A stretch of 9,193 nt of DNA from the NCBI GenBank assembly GCA_030433395.1, contig JAUILX010000033.1:1-9193 (forward strand), written 5' to 3'. Made by a program: the position numbers and the translations under genes. Below, piece by piece: positions 1-6,298 of this stretch (position 1 is its first letter; the number at the start of each line of letters is the position of its first letter). The DNA is from Chlamydiia bacterium. Lineage in GTDB: Bacteria; Chlamydiota; Chlamydiia; Chlamydiales; JACKPQ01. Below the pieces are notes generated by a model. That model saw only the letters and a list, made by a program, of their open reading frames with translations. It was not told the DNA's origin and searched no databases.

Positions 1-1
1 A

Positions 2-622
2 AACTTTAAACAGTATGAATTGTTCTGTGAGCTTTTTGGTTCTGAAACAGTTGATAATTCCTGCAGATGGATTCTTATTAATTGCTACAAAAAATCTAAA
101 GATTTGCATTCATTTTGGCTTTTAAAATTGTGGCATGTAAAGCTTCTGAGCGCAAGACAAGTTCGCTCAAGGGAGAATGGACTTGTTTTAGAGGGCTTTG
201 CTAATAAGCTATCTAGTATTCAACAAAAACAACTCGTAAGCGATGTGGTTTGTTTGCAAAATAAAAGATATATCTTCTTGCTTCAATGCCAAGATGTAGG
301 CCTCAATTTTACATTTGATGATAACAAGACTCCGATCTGGTGTTTGATCAAAGAGAAGTTTCACCGTGGATTAGACATCGAGTTTGTTAATTTATTGATA
401 CAACGTGGAGCAGACCTACACCACCGATGTGATGGTCAGTCAATTCTTGACTCACTATTTTTATCTATGTCACTTCATTACAGTACGTATGGAGAAAGCT
501 CTCATGAGTGGAAAATAATTAGCTATCTAATTAAAAAAGGCGTGCAGTATAACTCTGATTCTGTACCTTTATTTTTAGTTGATCGCCTTGATGAATTGAA
601 ATCCTCCTTAGCTCTTAACTAA
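2..622 (+). CDS. Ankyrin-like repeat protein, C-terminal part (5' end outside window)
   Basis: The reading frame is open from base 2 and ends with TAA at 620-622, so this is probably the 3' part of a gene that begins to the left. The first possible start inside the window is a TTG at 20 with no ribosome binding site, and the ATG at 15 is out of frame. The predicted protein has two stretches that resemble degenerate ankyrin repeats: one around TPIWCLIKEK to LLIQRGADLHHR, and a second ending in IISYLIKKGVQYN. Ankyrin proteins of amoeba-associated intracellular bacteria are often host-directed, but nothing here proves secretion. The first 600 bases are about 35% GC by hand count, whereas 60-base samples I counted in recN were 42-58%. 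That fits a recently acquired or fast-evolving gene. The 3' end overlaps the 3' end of recN by 15 bases. The ankyrin call is tentative; the coding call is firmer. Confidence 0.6.
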   Translation, partial: NFKQYELFCELFGSETVDNSCRWILINCYKKSKDLHSFWLLKLWHVKLLSARQVRSRENGLVLEGFANKLSSIQQKQLVSDVVCLQNKRYIFLLQCQDVGLNFTFDDNKTPIWCLIKEKFHRGLDIEFVNLLIQRGADLHHRCDGQSILDSLFLSMSLHYSTYGESSHEWKIISYLIKKGVQYNSDSVPLFLVDRLDELKSSLALN

Positions 623-2131
623 CCCCATCATTCTTTCGATTTCAGATTTGCGCTCGAGCGCAACGAGCTCTTTCACAAGGGTCAAGGTGCGTCCTCTCTC
701 TTCGGATTTCGTGATTTGTAGATGGTGATCAGCCTGCCTGGCAACTTGAGGAAAGTGAGTGATGCAGATCACTTGAGTGTTTTGCCCAAGCGCTTTGAGT
801 TTTTCTCCGATGAGTGTTGCTGTTTGTCCACCGATGTTGCTGTCGATCTCATCGAAAATGAGTGTTGGTGTGCTGGCTGTCATGATGAGTTTAAGGGCTA
901 AAAGTAAGCGGGAAAGCTCGCCTCCACTGGCACAAGATTGAATCGGAATGGCTGCCTCGCCAGGATTTGCAGCTAGTAGAAATGTGATCTGATCTTGCCC
1001 TGTTGATGTTAAGGGTGTTTGACTCATTTGAATGGTGACTTGCGCTTTTGGCATGTTAAGCGAATGCAATTGTTCGGTGAGTGCATTGGATAGGATTTTG
1101 GCACTTGCGGCTCTTTGTTCGGTTAATGCGTTTGCAAGTAGCTTTCGTTCCTTTAGAAGATCACTGCGGGTTTGCTCAGCGTTTTTAGCTGTTTCAATTT
1201 GCTGCTTGAGATCATCGGCTCGTGTGAGAAGATCTTCAAAGCTACAAGAAATTTTGCGCTTGAGGCGGTTGATTTCAGATAGACGCAATTCGATTTCATT
1301 AAAGCGTCCTTGGCAAAACTCAAGTCGGTCAAAGTAGTGTGAATATTCTCGCTCGGCTTCTTGCAGGTTGCAAAGGGCTGAGGCGATAAGTTTTTCGTTT
1401 TCTTCAAGAGATGGATCAAGCTGCGTTAGGCTTTTACTCAGGCGCTTGATGGGCTGGAATTGAGAGGTGAGCTTTGAAAGAGCCTCAATAAGATGTGTGC
1501 ATTGCTCATTGAGCGCTTGGTTATTTGCAAGGCGGCTATGTTCAGCAAAAAGAAGCTCTTCTTCGTTGTCTTGAAGGGATAAGTCTTCAATTTCATCGAG
1601 CTCAGCTTGAAGGGGCTGGATGGGTTTTGTGCTTGGAACTTTTAGCGTTGCTTGGTAGGGATTTAGATCGTGTTTTCCAAAAGTGTCTAGAAGATGCAGC
1701 TGAGCTTGAGGTGATTTGAGGATTTGAGATGCCCCTTGGTCGACTTGCTCTGCAAGGTGGTTGCTAATGTCGCAGAGTAGAGCAAGGGAGCTTGCTTGTG
1801 ACTGAATCCAAAGTCTGCTTTTTTTCGAAAGTGCGATCTCACGGCGGATGATGAGAGGCTCTTGAGGATCAACTCTGATGCCTGCCTCATCGAGCAGAGA
1901 CCAAGCAGGGGAGATTAAGGGTAGATCAAAAATGCCTTCGATGAGTGCATATTCACAGTCCTTACGAATAAGAGAGGTGTCAGCTCGGGCTCCAAGAAGG
2001 GCGGCAATCGAGTGCATGATAGCACTTTTGCCAGCTCCTGTTTCCCCGGTGATGATGTTTAAACCGTGTTGAAATTCGATGGTACATGCGTCTACAAGAA
2101 TGACGTTTTGAAGTCTTAAAGATGTTAGCAT
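608..2131 (-). CDS. recN: DNA repair ATPase RecN (SMC-like), somewhat shortened
   Basis: RecN is a cytoplasmic SMC-like ATPase that acts in recombinational repair of double-strand breaks. The 507-residue product shows the split ABC ATPase expected: Walker A GETGAGKS at residues 29-36, a central heptad-rich coiled-coil region (about 175-350), the signature SGGELSR at 402-408, Walker B TLIFDEID at 423-430, and ITHFPQVA around 457-464. The ATG at 2131 overlaps the rnhC stop codon by 7 bases, indicating an operon and translational coupling. It is shorter than the roughly 550 residues usual for the family. The protein stops directly after the ERMMG segment, where relatives continue for about 20 more residues. 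The arm between residues 150 and 200 is also short. The HGQHEHQ-like segment of relatives reads EQVDQGASQ here (about 128-136). The core ATPase motifs are intact, so it may still work; identification is secure. Confidence 0.93.
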   Translation of the reverse strand: MLTSLRLQNVILVDACTIEFQHGLNIITGETGAGKSAIMHSIAALLGARADTSLIRKDCEYALIEGIFDLPLISPAWSLLDEAGIRVDPQEPLIIRREIALSKKSRLWIQSQASSLALLCDISNHLAEQVDQGASQILKSPQAQLHLLDTFGKHDLNPYQATLKVPSTKPIQPLQAELDEIEDLSLQDNEEELLFAEHSRLANNQALNEQCTHLIEALSKLTSQFQPIKRLSKSLTQLDPSLEENEKLIASALCNLQEAEREYSHYFDRLEFCQGRFNEIELRLSEINRLKRKISCSFEDLLTRADDLKQQIETAKNAEQTRSDLLKERKLLANALTEQRAASAKILSNALTEQLHSLNMPKAQVTIQMSQTPLTSTGQDQITFLLAANPGEAAIPIQSCASGGELSRLLLALKLIMTASTPTLIFDEIDSNIGGQTATLIGEKLKALGQNTQVICITHFPQVARQADHHLQITKSEERGRTLTLVKELVALERKSEIERMMGLVKS

Positions 2132-3030
2132 AAAAAGCTGTCCTGCAAAATTTCATTGCGTGTACGGAAGTGGAGCTTGCCGATTTCTTTCAAGATGTCA
2201 GGCCCATGCATTGTAACAAGGCGTTTGCCTGCAGCAATCACTTGTTTGGATGCTCCTTTGGGAAGCTCCATATCGACTTTTTTTCCAAGGGATTCAATGC
2301 CATGAAGAAAGCCATCTCGAGCAAGGATGGAAGCTGCAGCAACAACGGGGTCTTCTTCGCCTTTGTGGCGTTGATCAAGATTAAGAGAAAGTTTTTTCTT
2401 TGCTAAGGCAGATTCTACTACAACCTCATTTGCAAACTGATCAATCAAAATATTTTTACACTGCGTTTTTCCGTGTAGCTCTTCGATAGCTGTGGCGTGG
2501 CCCCAGGCGAGCAGTGTATTGAGATTGCCAAAACTAGAGTAGAGCTCGTTATATTTTGGGGGAGTGATCTTTACAATAAAGTGGGTCAGCTTGCGAAGCT
2601 TGTTAGCTAGGCGCACGATCACCTTGTCAGAAAGTCTTTTGCTATCACAGACCCCTTCTTCAAGCAGATATTTGATACGAGCCTCGTCTGCGTAGACAGC
2701 AGCAATGACTAACGGTCCGAAAAAATCGCCCTTGCCTGCTTCATCTACACCGATATGCGGGGTCATATCTAAATTATTTTCAGGGTGAGAGAAGGAAAAG
2801 TCACCAATAAGAGGCTCAATATAAAATTCTATGAACTCATCCTTACCTTTACCTTGTACCATCAATTTGCCTGACTCATAAAGTGTGCAGGTAATGCCGG
2901 GCTTTTTTGCTTGGAAAATCGTATGTTGTGGTCTGCTTAATTCAAAACCTTGCCCGGGCAAGTCATTTTGCAGCTTTGCAGCATGGGATAAATCAATTTG
3001 TTTCAGATAATGTGTCATATTATGCATCAT
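2125..3030 (-). CDS. rnhC: Ribonuclease HIII
   Basis: RNase HIII cleaves the RNA strand of RNA-DNA hybrids using divalent metal in the cytoplasm, helping remove primers and R-loops. The family hallmark GVDEAGKGDFFGPL is clear and holds the catalytic Asp-Glu pair. Further conserved parts are CDSKRLSDKV, the ILIDQFAN segment with the third acidic residue, and DPVVAAASILAR. Upstream of the catalytic domain is the N-terminal substrate-binding (TBP-like) domain typical of type HIII, with FQAKKPG and YESGKLMVQGKG. The open frame begins at a TTG at 3087, only 15 bases from the divergent rodZ-like gene. I prefer the ATG at 3030 (301 residues; ATGs at 3027 and 3018 are also possible), because family similarity appears to begin there and it leaves room for promoters. 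None of these starts has a convincing ribosome binding site. It is the upstream gene of a two-gene operon with recN. Confidence 0.9.
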   Translation of the reverse strand: MMHNMTHYLKQIDLSHAAKLQNDLPGQGFELSRPQHTIFQAKKPGITCTLYESGKLMVQGKGKDEFIEFYIEPLIGDFSFSHPENNLDMTPHIGVDEAGKGDFFGPLVIAAVYADEARIKYLLEEGVCDSKRLSDKVIVRLANKLRKLTHFIVKITPPKYNELYSSFGNLNTLLAWGHATAIEELHGKTQCKNILIDQFANEVVVESALAKKKLSLNLDQRHKGEEDPVVAAASILARDGFLHGIESLGKKVDMELPKGASKQVIAAGKRLVTMHGPDILKEIGKLHFRTRNEILQDSFLC

Positions 3031-3045
3031 ACTAAGAATCGCATT

Positions 3046-3073
3046 TTGACGAAATTGTTCTTTCGTGTAGACT
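3046..3073 (+). promoter_or_regulatory. Candidate sigma70-type promoter for the rodZ-like operon
   Basis: TTGACG at 3046-3051 matches 5 of 6 bases of the -35 consensus. TAGACT at 3068-3073 matches 4 of 6 of the -10 consensus, with a 16-base spacer. Transcription would begin near 3080, leaving a short leader that contains the Shine-Dalgarno sequence of the rodZ-like gene. Weaker elements for rnhC lie on the opposite strand over the same bases (TCTACA at 3071-3066, CAAAAT at 3048-3043, 17-base spacer). The assignment is by eye only and chlamydial promoters are often degenerate, so confidence is low. Confidence 0.35.
3049..3066. repeat. Inverted repeat between rnhC and rodZ-like gene, possible operator
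   Basis: ACGAAA at 3049-3054 and TTTCGT at 3061-3066 form a perfect 6-bp inverted repeat with a 6-base spacer. It sits between the proposed -35 and -10 elements of the rodZ-like promoter, in the divergent intergenic region if rnhC starts at 3030. This geometry suits a dimeric regulator, but a chance repeat of this size is possible, and if rnhC starts at the TTG at 3087 the site is within coding sequence. Confidence 0.3.
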
Positions 3074-3091
3074 TGCGAATACAACAAGTAG

Positions 3092-3099
3092 AAAGGTGA
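3092..3099 (+). promoter_or_regulatory. Ribosome binding site of the rodZ-like gene
   Basis: AAAGGTGA lies 3 bases before the ATG at 3103. It is the clearest Shine-Dalgarno sequence in the window and fixes the start of the rodZ-like gene. Confidence 0.7.
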
Positions 3100-3102
3100 A
3101 TT

Positions 3103-3513
3103 ATGGCGTCAGAAGAAATTAAGCGCATTGGACAGTTTTTTAGAGCAAAGCGCAAAGAAAGAAGTCTTTCTGTAAAAGATGTGGAAAACGCTACATCGAT
3201 CCGTTCAAATTATCTCGATGCTATAGAAGAAGGGCGTGTTGATGAGTTTTTGTCTTCGGTTTATGCATTAGGATTCATGCGTCAGTACGCAAGCTTTCTA
3301 GACATTGATATTGAAAAGATCATTCGCGAGTACCCACAAGCGTTCAGATTGCCTAACCAAAATTATGATTTTGCTTATGGCATAGGAACTTTAGAGGTGC
3401 GCGGACACATGGGAGGTGGCGTGAAGTGGTTGCCAAATCTGCTTTGGGCTGGTGCTGCAGTCATGGTCTTAACTTGTGCCTATTTTATCGCACGCAACTT
3501 TGGACTGTTTTAA
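3103..3513 (+). CDS. rodZ: RodZ-like helix-turn-helix membrane protein, no periplasmic domain
   Basis: RodZ is an inner-membrane protein whose cytoplasmic helix-turn-helix domain binds the actin-like protein MreB and supports cell shape or, in chlamydiae, division. The 136-residue product has a RodZ-type HTH over residues about 8-65, with the family pattern IGQFFRAKRKERSLSVKDV followed by YLDAIEEG and YALGFMRQYA. One hydrophobic helix follows near residues 110-130, and only a few residues come after it (ARNFGLF). E. coli RodZ is 337 residues with a large periplasmic domain; here that domain is absent. A short RodZ homologue is known in Chlamydia trachomatis (CT009). The HTH in this family serves in protein-protein contact rather than classical DNA binding. 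The gene is followed after 3 bases by the kinase/FGE gene, so the two are almost certainly co-transcribed. A membrane-bound transcription factor is a less likely alternative. Confidence 0.82.
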   Translation: MASEEIKRIGQFFRAKRKERSLSVKDVENATSIRSNYLDAIEEGRVDEFLSSVYALGFMRQYASFLDIDIEKIIREYPQAFRLPNQNYDFAYGIGTLEVRGHMGGGVKWLPNLLWAGAAVMVLTCAYFIARNFGLF

Positions 3514-3516
3514 AGT

Positions 3517-5391
3517 ATGAGTGTAAAAGAGCAAATTGGTGATTATCAAATTTTAAAAGAAATTGGCCATGGATCTCTTGGCGCTGTCTATTTGGTCCAG
3601 CACCGTTTTATAAAAAAGCAGTACGTATTAAAAGTGCTGCCGGAGGAATTGGCAGAAGATCGCGGTTTTGTGCAACGTTTTGAAAAAGAAGTCGGACTTC
3701 TTGCAACACTTGATCATCCTCATATCGTAAAAGTGCACGATATCTGCTTTGCTGATGGTCTTTATTTTCTCGTCACAGACTGTATCGTTGATGCAGTTGG
3801 CGAGACCACCAATCTGATGCAATACCTTAGCACGAACAAAGAGCGTCTCAAAGAGACCCAGGTGATTTATTTATTAAAGCAAATCGCATCAGCACTCGAT
3901 TACCTGCACCAAAAGAAAATATCGCACCGAAATCTAAAATTAAGCAATATCTTAGTTAGTCAAGGGGATGAAGGTGTTCATCTATACTTAACAGATGTTT
4001 CTTTAGCTCGCATGATTGGTACAGGCAAAGTTCTCACACGCTCTTATAAAGCAGTTGCTGAGCAGCTAGATATTGCTATCGATAATGATGGTAAATATGC
4101 GCCTGAGAGCTCAAACCAATCGCAATTGCACCAATCCTTTGTAAATAATTACATGTTTCTAGCGCCTGAACAAAAAATCCACGGTGCGCTTGAATCTATT
4201 GATTATAAAGCTGATATCTATTCTTTTGGTGTGCTTGCTTACTATTTGATCATGCGCATTTTTCCAGAAGGGTTTTTCACCCTTCCCTCAACAATATTTC
4301 CTGACCTGCAACTTGCTTGGGATCATTTTTTCTACAGTACTTTACAACCCGATCCTATAAAGAGAGTATCGAGTTGTGGGCAACTTCTAACAAACCTTGG
4401 TGGAGCAAAATCAGTGAGTGCTGCTGCTTTGAATACCATGGCTCGTTGGAGTGCACCTGCTGCACAACCGCTTCAAACAGTGGAAACTGCGATCGAGCAA
4501 GCACAAAAAGCTAATTCTCCTAAGCCTGTAATGGCCTCTTTAAAACCGGTTCGCCAACAAGGAAAAATTGAGCGGCCTACCTACGAAGATGATCCAGGGG
4601 CAATTTTCAATACCGAAACAACCGTTGCGCCTTATAAACCAGAACCCCAACAAAATGTCGATATCGAACCAATTGAATCGGAAATGATCATTATTCATGG
4701 TGATGAGTTTATGCGTGGTAGTGAACATGGCACGCGCGATGAGCGCCCTGTTCACAAAGTCGTTTTACAAAGTTTTGCTATCGAAACACACCCAGTTACA
4801 AACGAGCAGTTCGTCCGATTTTTAGAAGCTATGGGCGGTGAAAAAGACCGCAATAATAACGACATCATCCATTTACGCGATGCTCGGATTCGAAAAGCTG
4901 GCGGTAAGTATCATATAGAGTCTGGCTATTCCAAGCATCCAGTTGTTGGAGTCACCTGGTACGGAGCCATGGCTTATTCAAAATGGGTTGGCAAGCGTTT
5001 GCCAACAGAGGCCGAATGGGAAATAGCTGCGAAAGGCGCTCTACCCGAGGCCACATTTCCAACAGGATCAAATATCGAGCGCTCACAAGCTAACTTTTTC
5101 AGCACAGATACCACATCTGTCTGCTCCTACCCGCCTAACGGCTATGGCCTATTTGACATGGCAGGTAATGTTTATGAATGGTGTCAAGACTGGTATGATT
5201 TTCACAGCTACGACATAGCGCAACAAGAGCCAGAAAATCCTAAGGGACCAATCCAGGGCGTTTACCGCGTGCTAAGAGGCGGCTGTTGGAAAGGGCTTAA
5301 AGAGGATATGCGTTGTGCTCACCGTCACCGCAACAATCCCGGATCGTTCAACTCTACCTATGGATTCCGCTGCGCCACCGACGTGCAGTAG
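3517..5391 (+). CDS. pkn1: Pkn1-type protein: Ser/Thr kinase-like domain fused to FGE-sulfatase-like domain; probable pseudokinase
   Basis: The 624-residue product has a eukaryote-like protein kinase fold at residues about 10-295, a Pro/Gln/Ala-rich linker (about 300-385), and an FGE/SUMF1-type domain (about 386-622, from MIIIHGDEFMRGS to GFRCA). Kinase landmarks are the glycine loop GHGSLGAVY (17-25), K39, the alpha-C E58, N144, D160, APE at 216-218 and D233. The catalytic aspartate is missing: HRD reads HRN (137-139, codon AAT at 3931-3933). DFG reads DVS (160-162), and the activation segment is about 58 residues. Retained nucleotide-site residues suggest ATP binding with little or no phosphotransfer. 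The FGE-like domain lacks the cysteine pair of active formylglycine-generating enzymes near GGCWKG (588-593), so it is likely a binding module. No membrane segment or signal peptide is seen. It follows the rodZ-like gene by 3 bases. C. trachomatis Pkn1 has similar architecture; the gene symbol is by analogy. Confidence 0.85.
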   Translation: MSVKEQIGDYQILKEIGHGSLGAVYLVQHRFIKKQYVLKVLPEELAEDRGFVQRFEKEVGLLATLDHPHIVKVHDICFADGLYFLVTDCIVDAVGETTNLMQYLSTNKERLKETQVIYLLKQIASALDYLHQKKISHRNLKLSNILVSQGDEGVHLYLTDVSLARMIGTGKVLTRSYKAVAEQLDIAIDNDGKYAPESSNQSQLHQSFVNNYMFLAPEQKIHGALESIDYKADIYSFGVLAYYLIMRIFPEGFFTLPSTIFPDLQLAWDHFFYSTLQPDPIKRVSSCGQLLTNLGGAKSVSAAALNTMARWSAPAAQPLQTVETAIEQAQKANSPKPVMASLKPVRQQGKIERPTYEDDPGAIFNTETTVAPYKPEPQQNVDIEPIESEMIIIHGDEFMRGSEHGTRDERPVHKVVLQSFAIETHPVTNEQFVRFLEAMGGEKDRNNNDIIHLRDARIRKAGGKYHIESGYSKHPVVGVTWYGAMAYSKWVGKRLPTEAEWEIAAKGALPEATFPTGSNIERSQANFFSTDTTSVCSYPPNGYGLFDMAGNVYEWCQDWYDFHSYDIAQQEPENPKGPIQGVYRVLRGGCWKGLKEDMRCAHRHRNNPGSFNSTYGFRCATDVQ

Positions 5392-5392
5392 G

Positions 5393-6244
5393 CTAAATTT
5401 TTACGTCACTCTTATGTATTCCAAGTAAATCTGCCACGTCATCTGCTGGGAAGCCTTTTTGAATCAACTGAACAGCGATTTTCGCACGCTCTTTTTCCCG
5501 GCCCTCTTCTAGACCTTCAGTTTTGCCTTTTTCATACTCACGTCTTTTGCCTTCATGTTCTTCAGAAATGGCAATATTAGCTTTAATATAGGCATCTTTA
5601 AGTGCTGGAGACCAGTTAAATTCTTCCATTGAGCGGTAGGCCTCAATGATCTCTCTCTCTTTGACAGATGGGGGAATATGATCTGTACAATTCCAGTTTT
5701 TAAAAAAATACAGCCATTTATCCTGCAATGTTTTGAGCTCAGTTTCAGTTTTATTAAATCTAGGTAACTCTACGTAGACATATGCTATGTCCTGCAGGTC
5801 ATTTTCATATGTGTGAGTGTCTAAGGTCCTATGGTAGCTGATCACTTTTTTCTTTTGAGGAAACAGAATGTGATTGGCAATAGCAAGGAGGATAATGGGT
5901 TTTAACTCCAGATGAGTTGTTCCCCGCAGTGACTGTGAAACATATGAGTGAGAAGCATAATACTGGGAGCGCTTGATAAAATCAGGCACGTGGTGGTTTT
6001 GCATTTCGACAATGTATTGATGCCCAAGTTGGTCCGTACATTTAATATCGAGAATGCTTGATTTTGCTTCTTTATTTGTAGGGACTTGCTCTTGCGGAAT
6101 GATTTGGATTTCTGTGATCGTTCGTTTATTCTTTAGACCGAGCATGGCATTTAAAAAACTGATGAGTAGAGGTTTGTGGTCCTCTGTACCAAAAAGGCGC
6201 TTGAATGCAACATCATTTGTGGGGTCTAGATATCTTGAGCTCAT
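5393..6244 (-). CDS. Rpn family recombination-promoting nuclease / PD-(D/E)XK 'transposase'
   Basis: Members of this family (PDDEXK_2, Rpn/YhgA-like) are DNA endonucleases that promote RecA-independent recombination in E. coli, and some act in phage defence. The 283-residue protein starts with the typical DPTNDVAFKRLFG segment. It carries the nuclease core ILDIKCTDQLGHQYIVEMQ with D66, E80 and Q82 as the expected D...ExQ site. The C-terminal part (about 225-258) is rich in Glu, Lys and Arg and looks like a coiled coil, followed by a small helical end (FPADDVADLLGIHKSDVKI) like that of relatives. No terminal inverted repeats or target duplications were seen, so this is not an insertion sequence. 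GC in samples I counted is 28-43%, lower than ispH. The stop codon lies one base from the stop of the converging kinase gene. The gene diverges from ispH. Confidence 0.87.
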   Translation of the reverse strand: MSSRYLDPTNDVAFKRLFGTEDHKPLLISFLNAMLGLKNKRTITEIQIIPQEQVPTNKEAKSSILDIKCTDQLGHQYIVEMQNHHVPDFIKRSQYYASHSYVSQSLRGTTHLELKPIILLAIANHILFPQKKKVISYHRTLDTHTYENDLQDIAYVYVELPRFNKTETELKTLQDKWLYFFKNWNCTDHIPPSVKEREIIEAYRSMEEFNWSPALKDAYIKANIAISEEHEGKRREYEKGKTEGLEEGREKERAKIAVQLIQKGFPADDVADLLGIHKSDVKI

Positions 6245-6262
6245 GCCTTCATTCTACAACAA

Positions 6263-6292
6263 TTGGATTTTATTTCCAGAATTTGTTATTAT
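6263..6292 (+). promoter_or_regulatory. ispH: Weak candidate promoter upstream of ispH
   Basis: The 54-base gap between the divergent rpn and ispH starts holds TATTAT at 6287-6292 (5 of 6 matches to a -10 box), with a poor -35 candidate TTGGAT at 6263-6268 and an 18-base spacer. Transcription from this -10 would start about at the ispH ATG. Low confidence; by eye only. Confidence 0.25.
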
Positions 6293-6298
6293 TGGACG

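Noticed and set aside
596..607. AAGGAGG on the minus strand after the recN stop as the ribosome binding site of another gene
   Set aside because: No ATG, GTG or TTG at a suitable distance opens a minus-strand frame there; kept only as a hint of a former gene.
1032..1337. Plus-strand and other alternate-frame open frames within recN (also 1153-1419, 1525-1719, 1687-1890, 1878-2072)
   Set aside because: They lie inside a well-conserved RecN frame, have no family resemblance and no ribosome binding sites; shadows of the real gene.
2170..2406. Plus-strand open frame opposite rnhC, and similar frames opposite or within the kinase and permease genes (3628-3822, 4317-4514, 4540-4755, 8242-8550)
   Set aside because: Each overlaps conserved coding sequence entirely and its translation looks like composition noise.
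4267..4285. Hairpin GAAGGGT-TTTTC-ACCCTTC, 7-bp perfect stem
   Set aside because: It lies within the kinase-like coding region, has no T-run after it and encodes ordinary residues (EGFFTLP); most likely chance.
4681..5391. C-terminal FGE/C-type-lectin-like domain as a variable region of a diversity-generating retroelement
   Set aside because: No reverse transcriptase or template repeat is present in the window, and I saw no second copy of the C-terminal sequence.
5380..5407. GACGT ... ACGTC inverted repeat around the convergent stops, with a short T-run, as a possible terminator
   Set aside because: Only a 5-bp stem with a loop of about 18 bases; too weak for an intrinsic terminator.
5393..6244. 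Rpn gene as part of an insertion sequence because the family is labelled 'transposase'
   Set aside because: No terminal inverted repeats, direct repeats or second transposition gene are visible; the family acts as a nuclease and is not a classical transposase.
6263..6298. TTG at 6263 as the start of IspH
   Set aside because: It adds 12 residues not found in the family; the ATG at 6299 begins exactly where the conserved N-terminus does.
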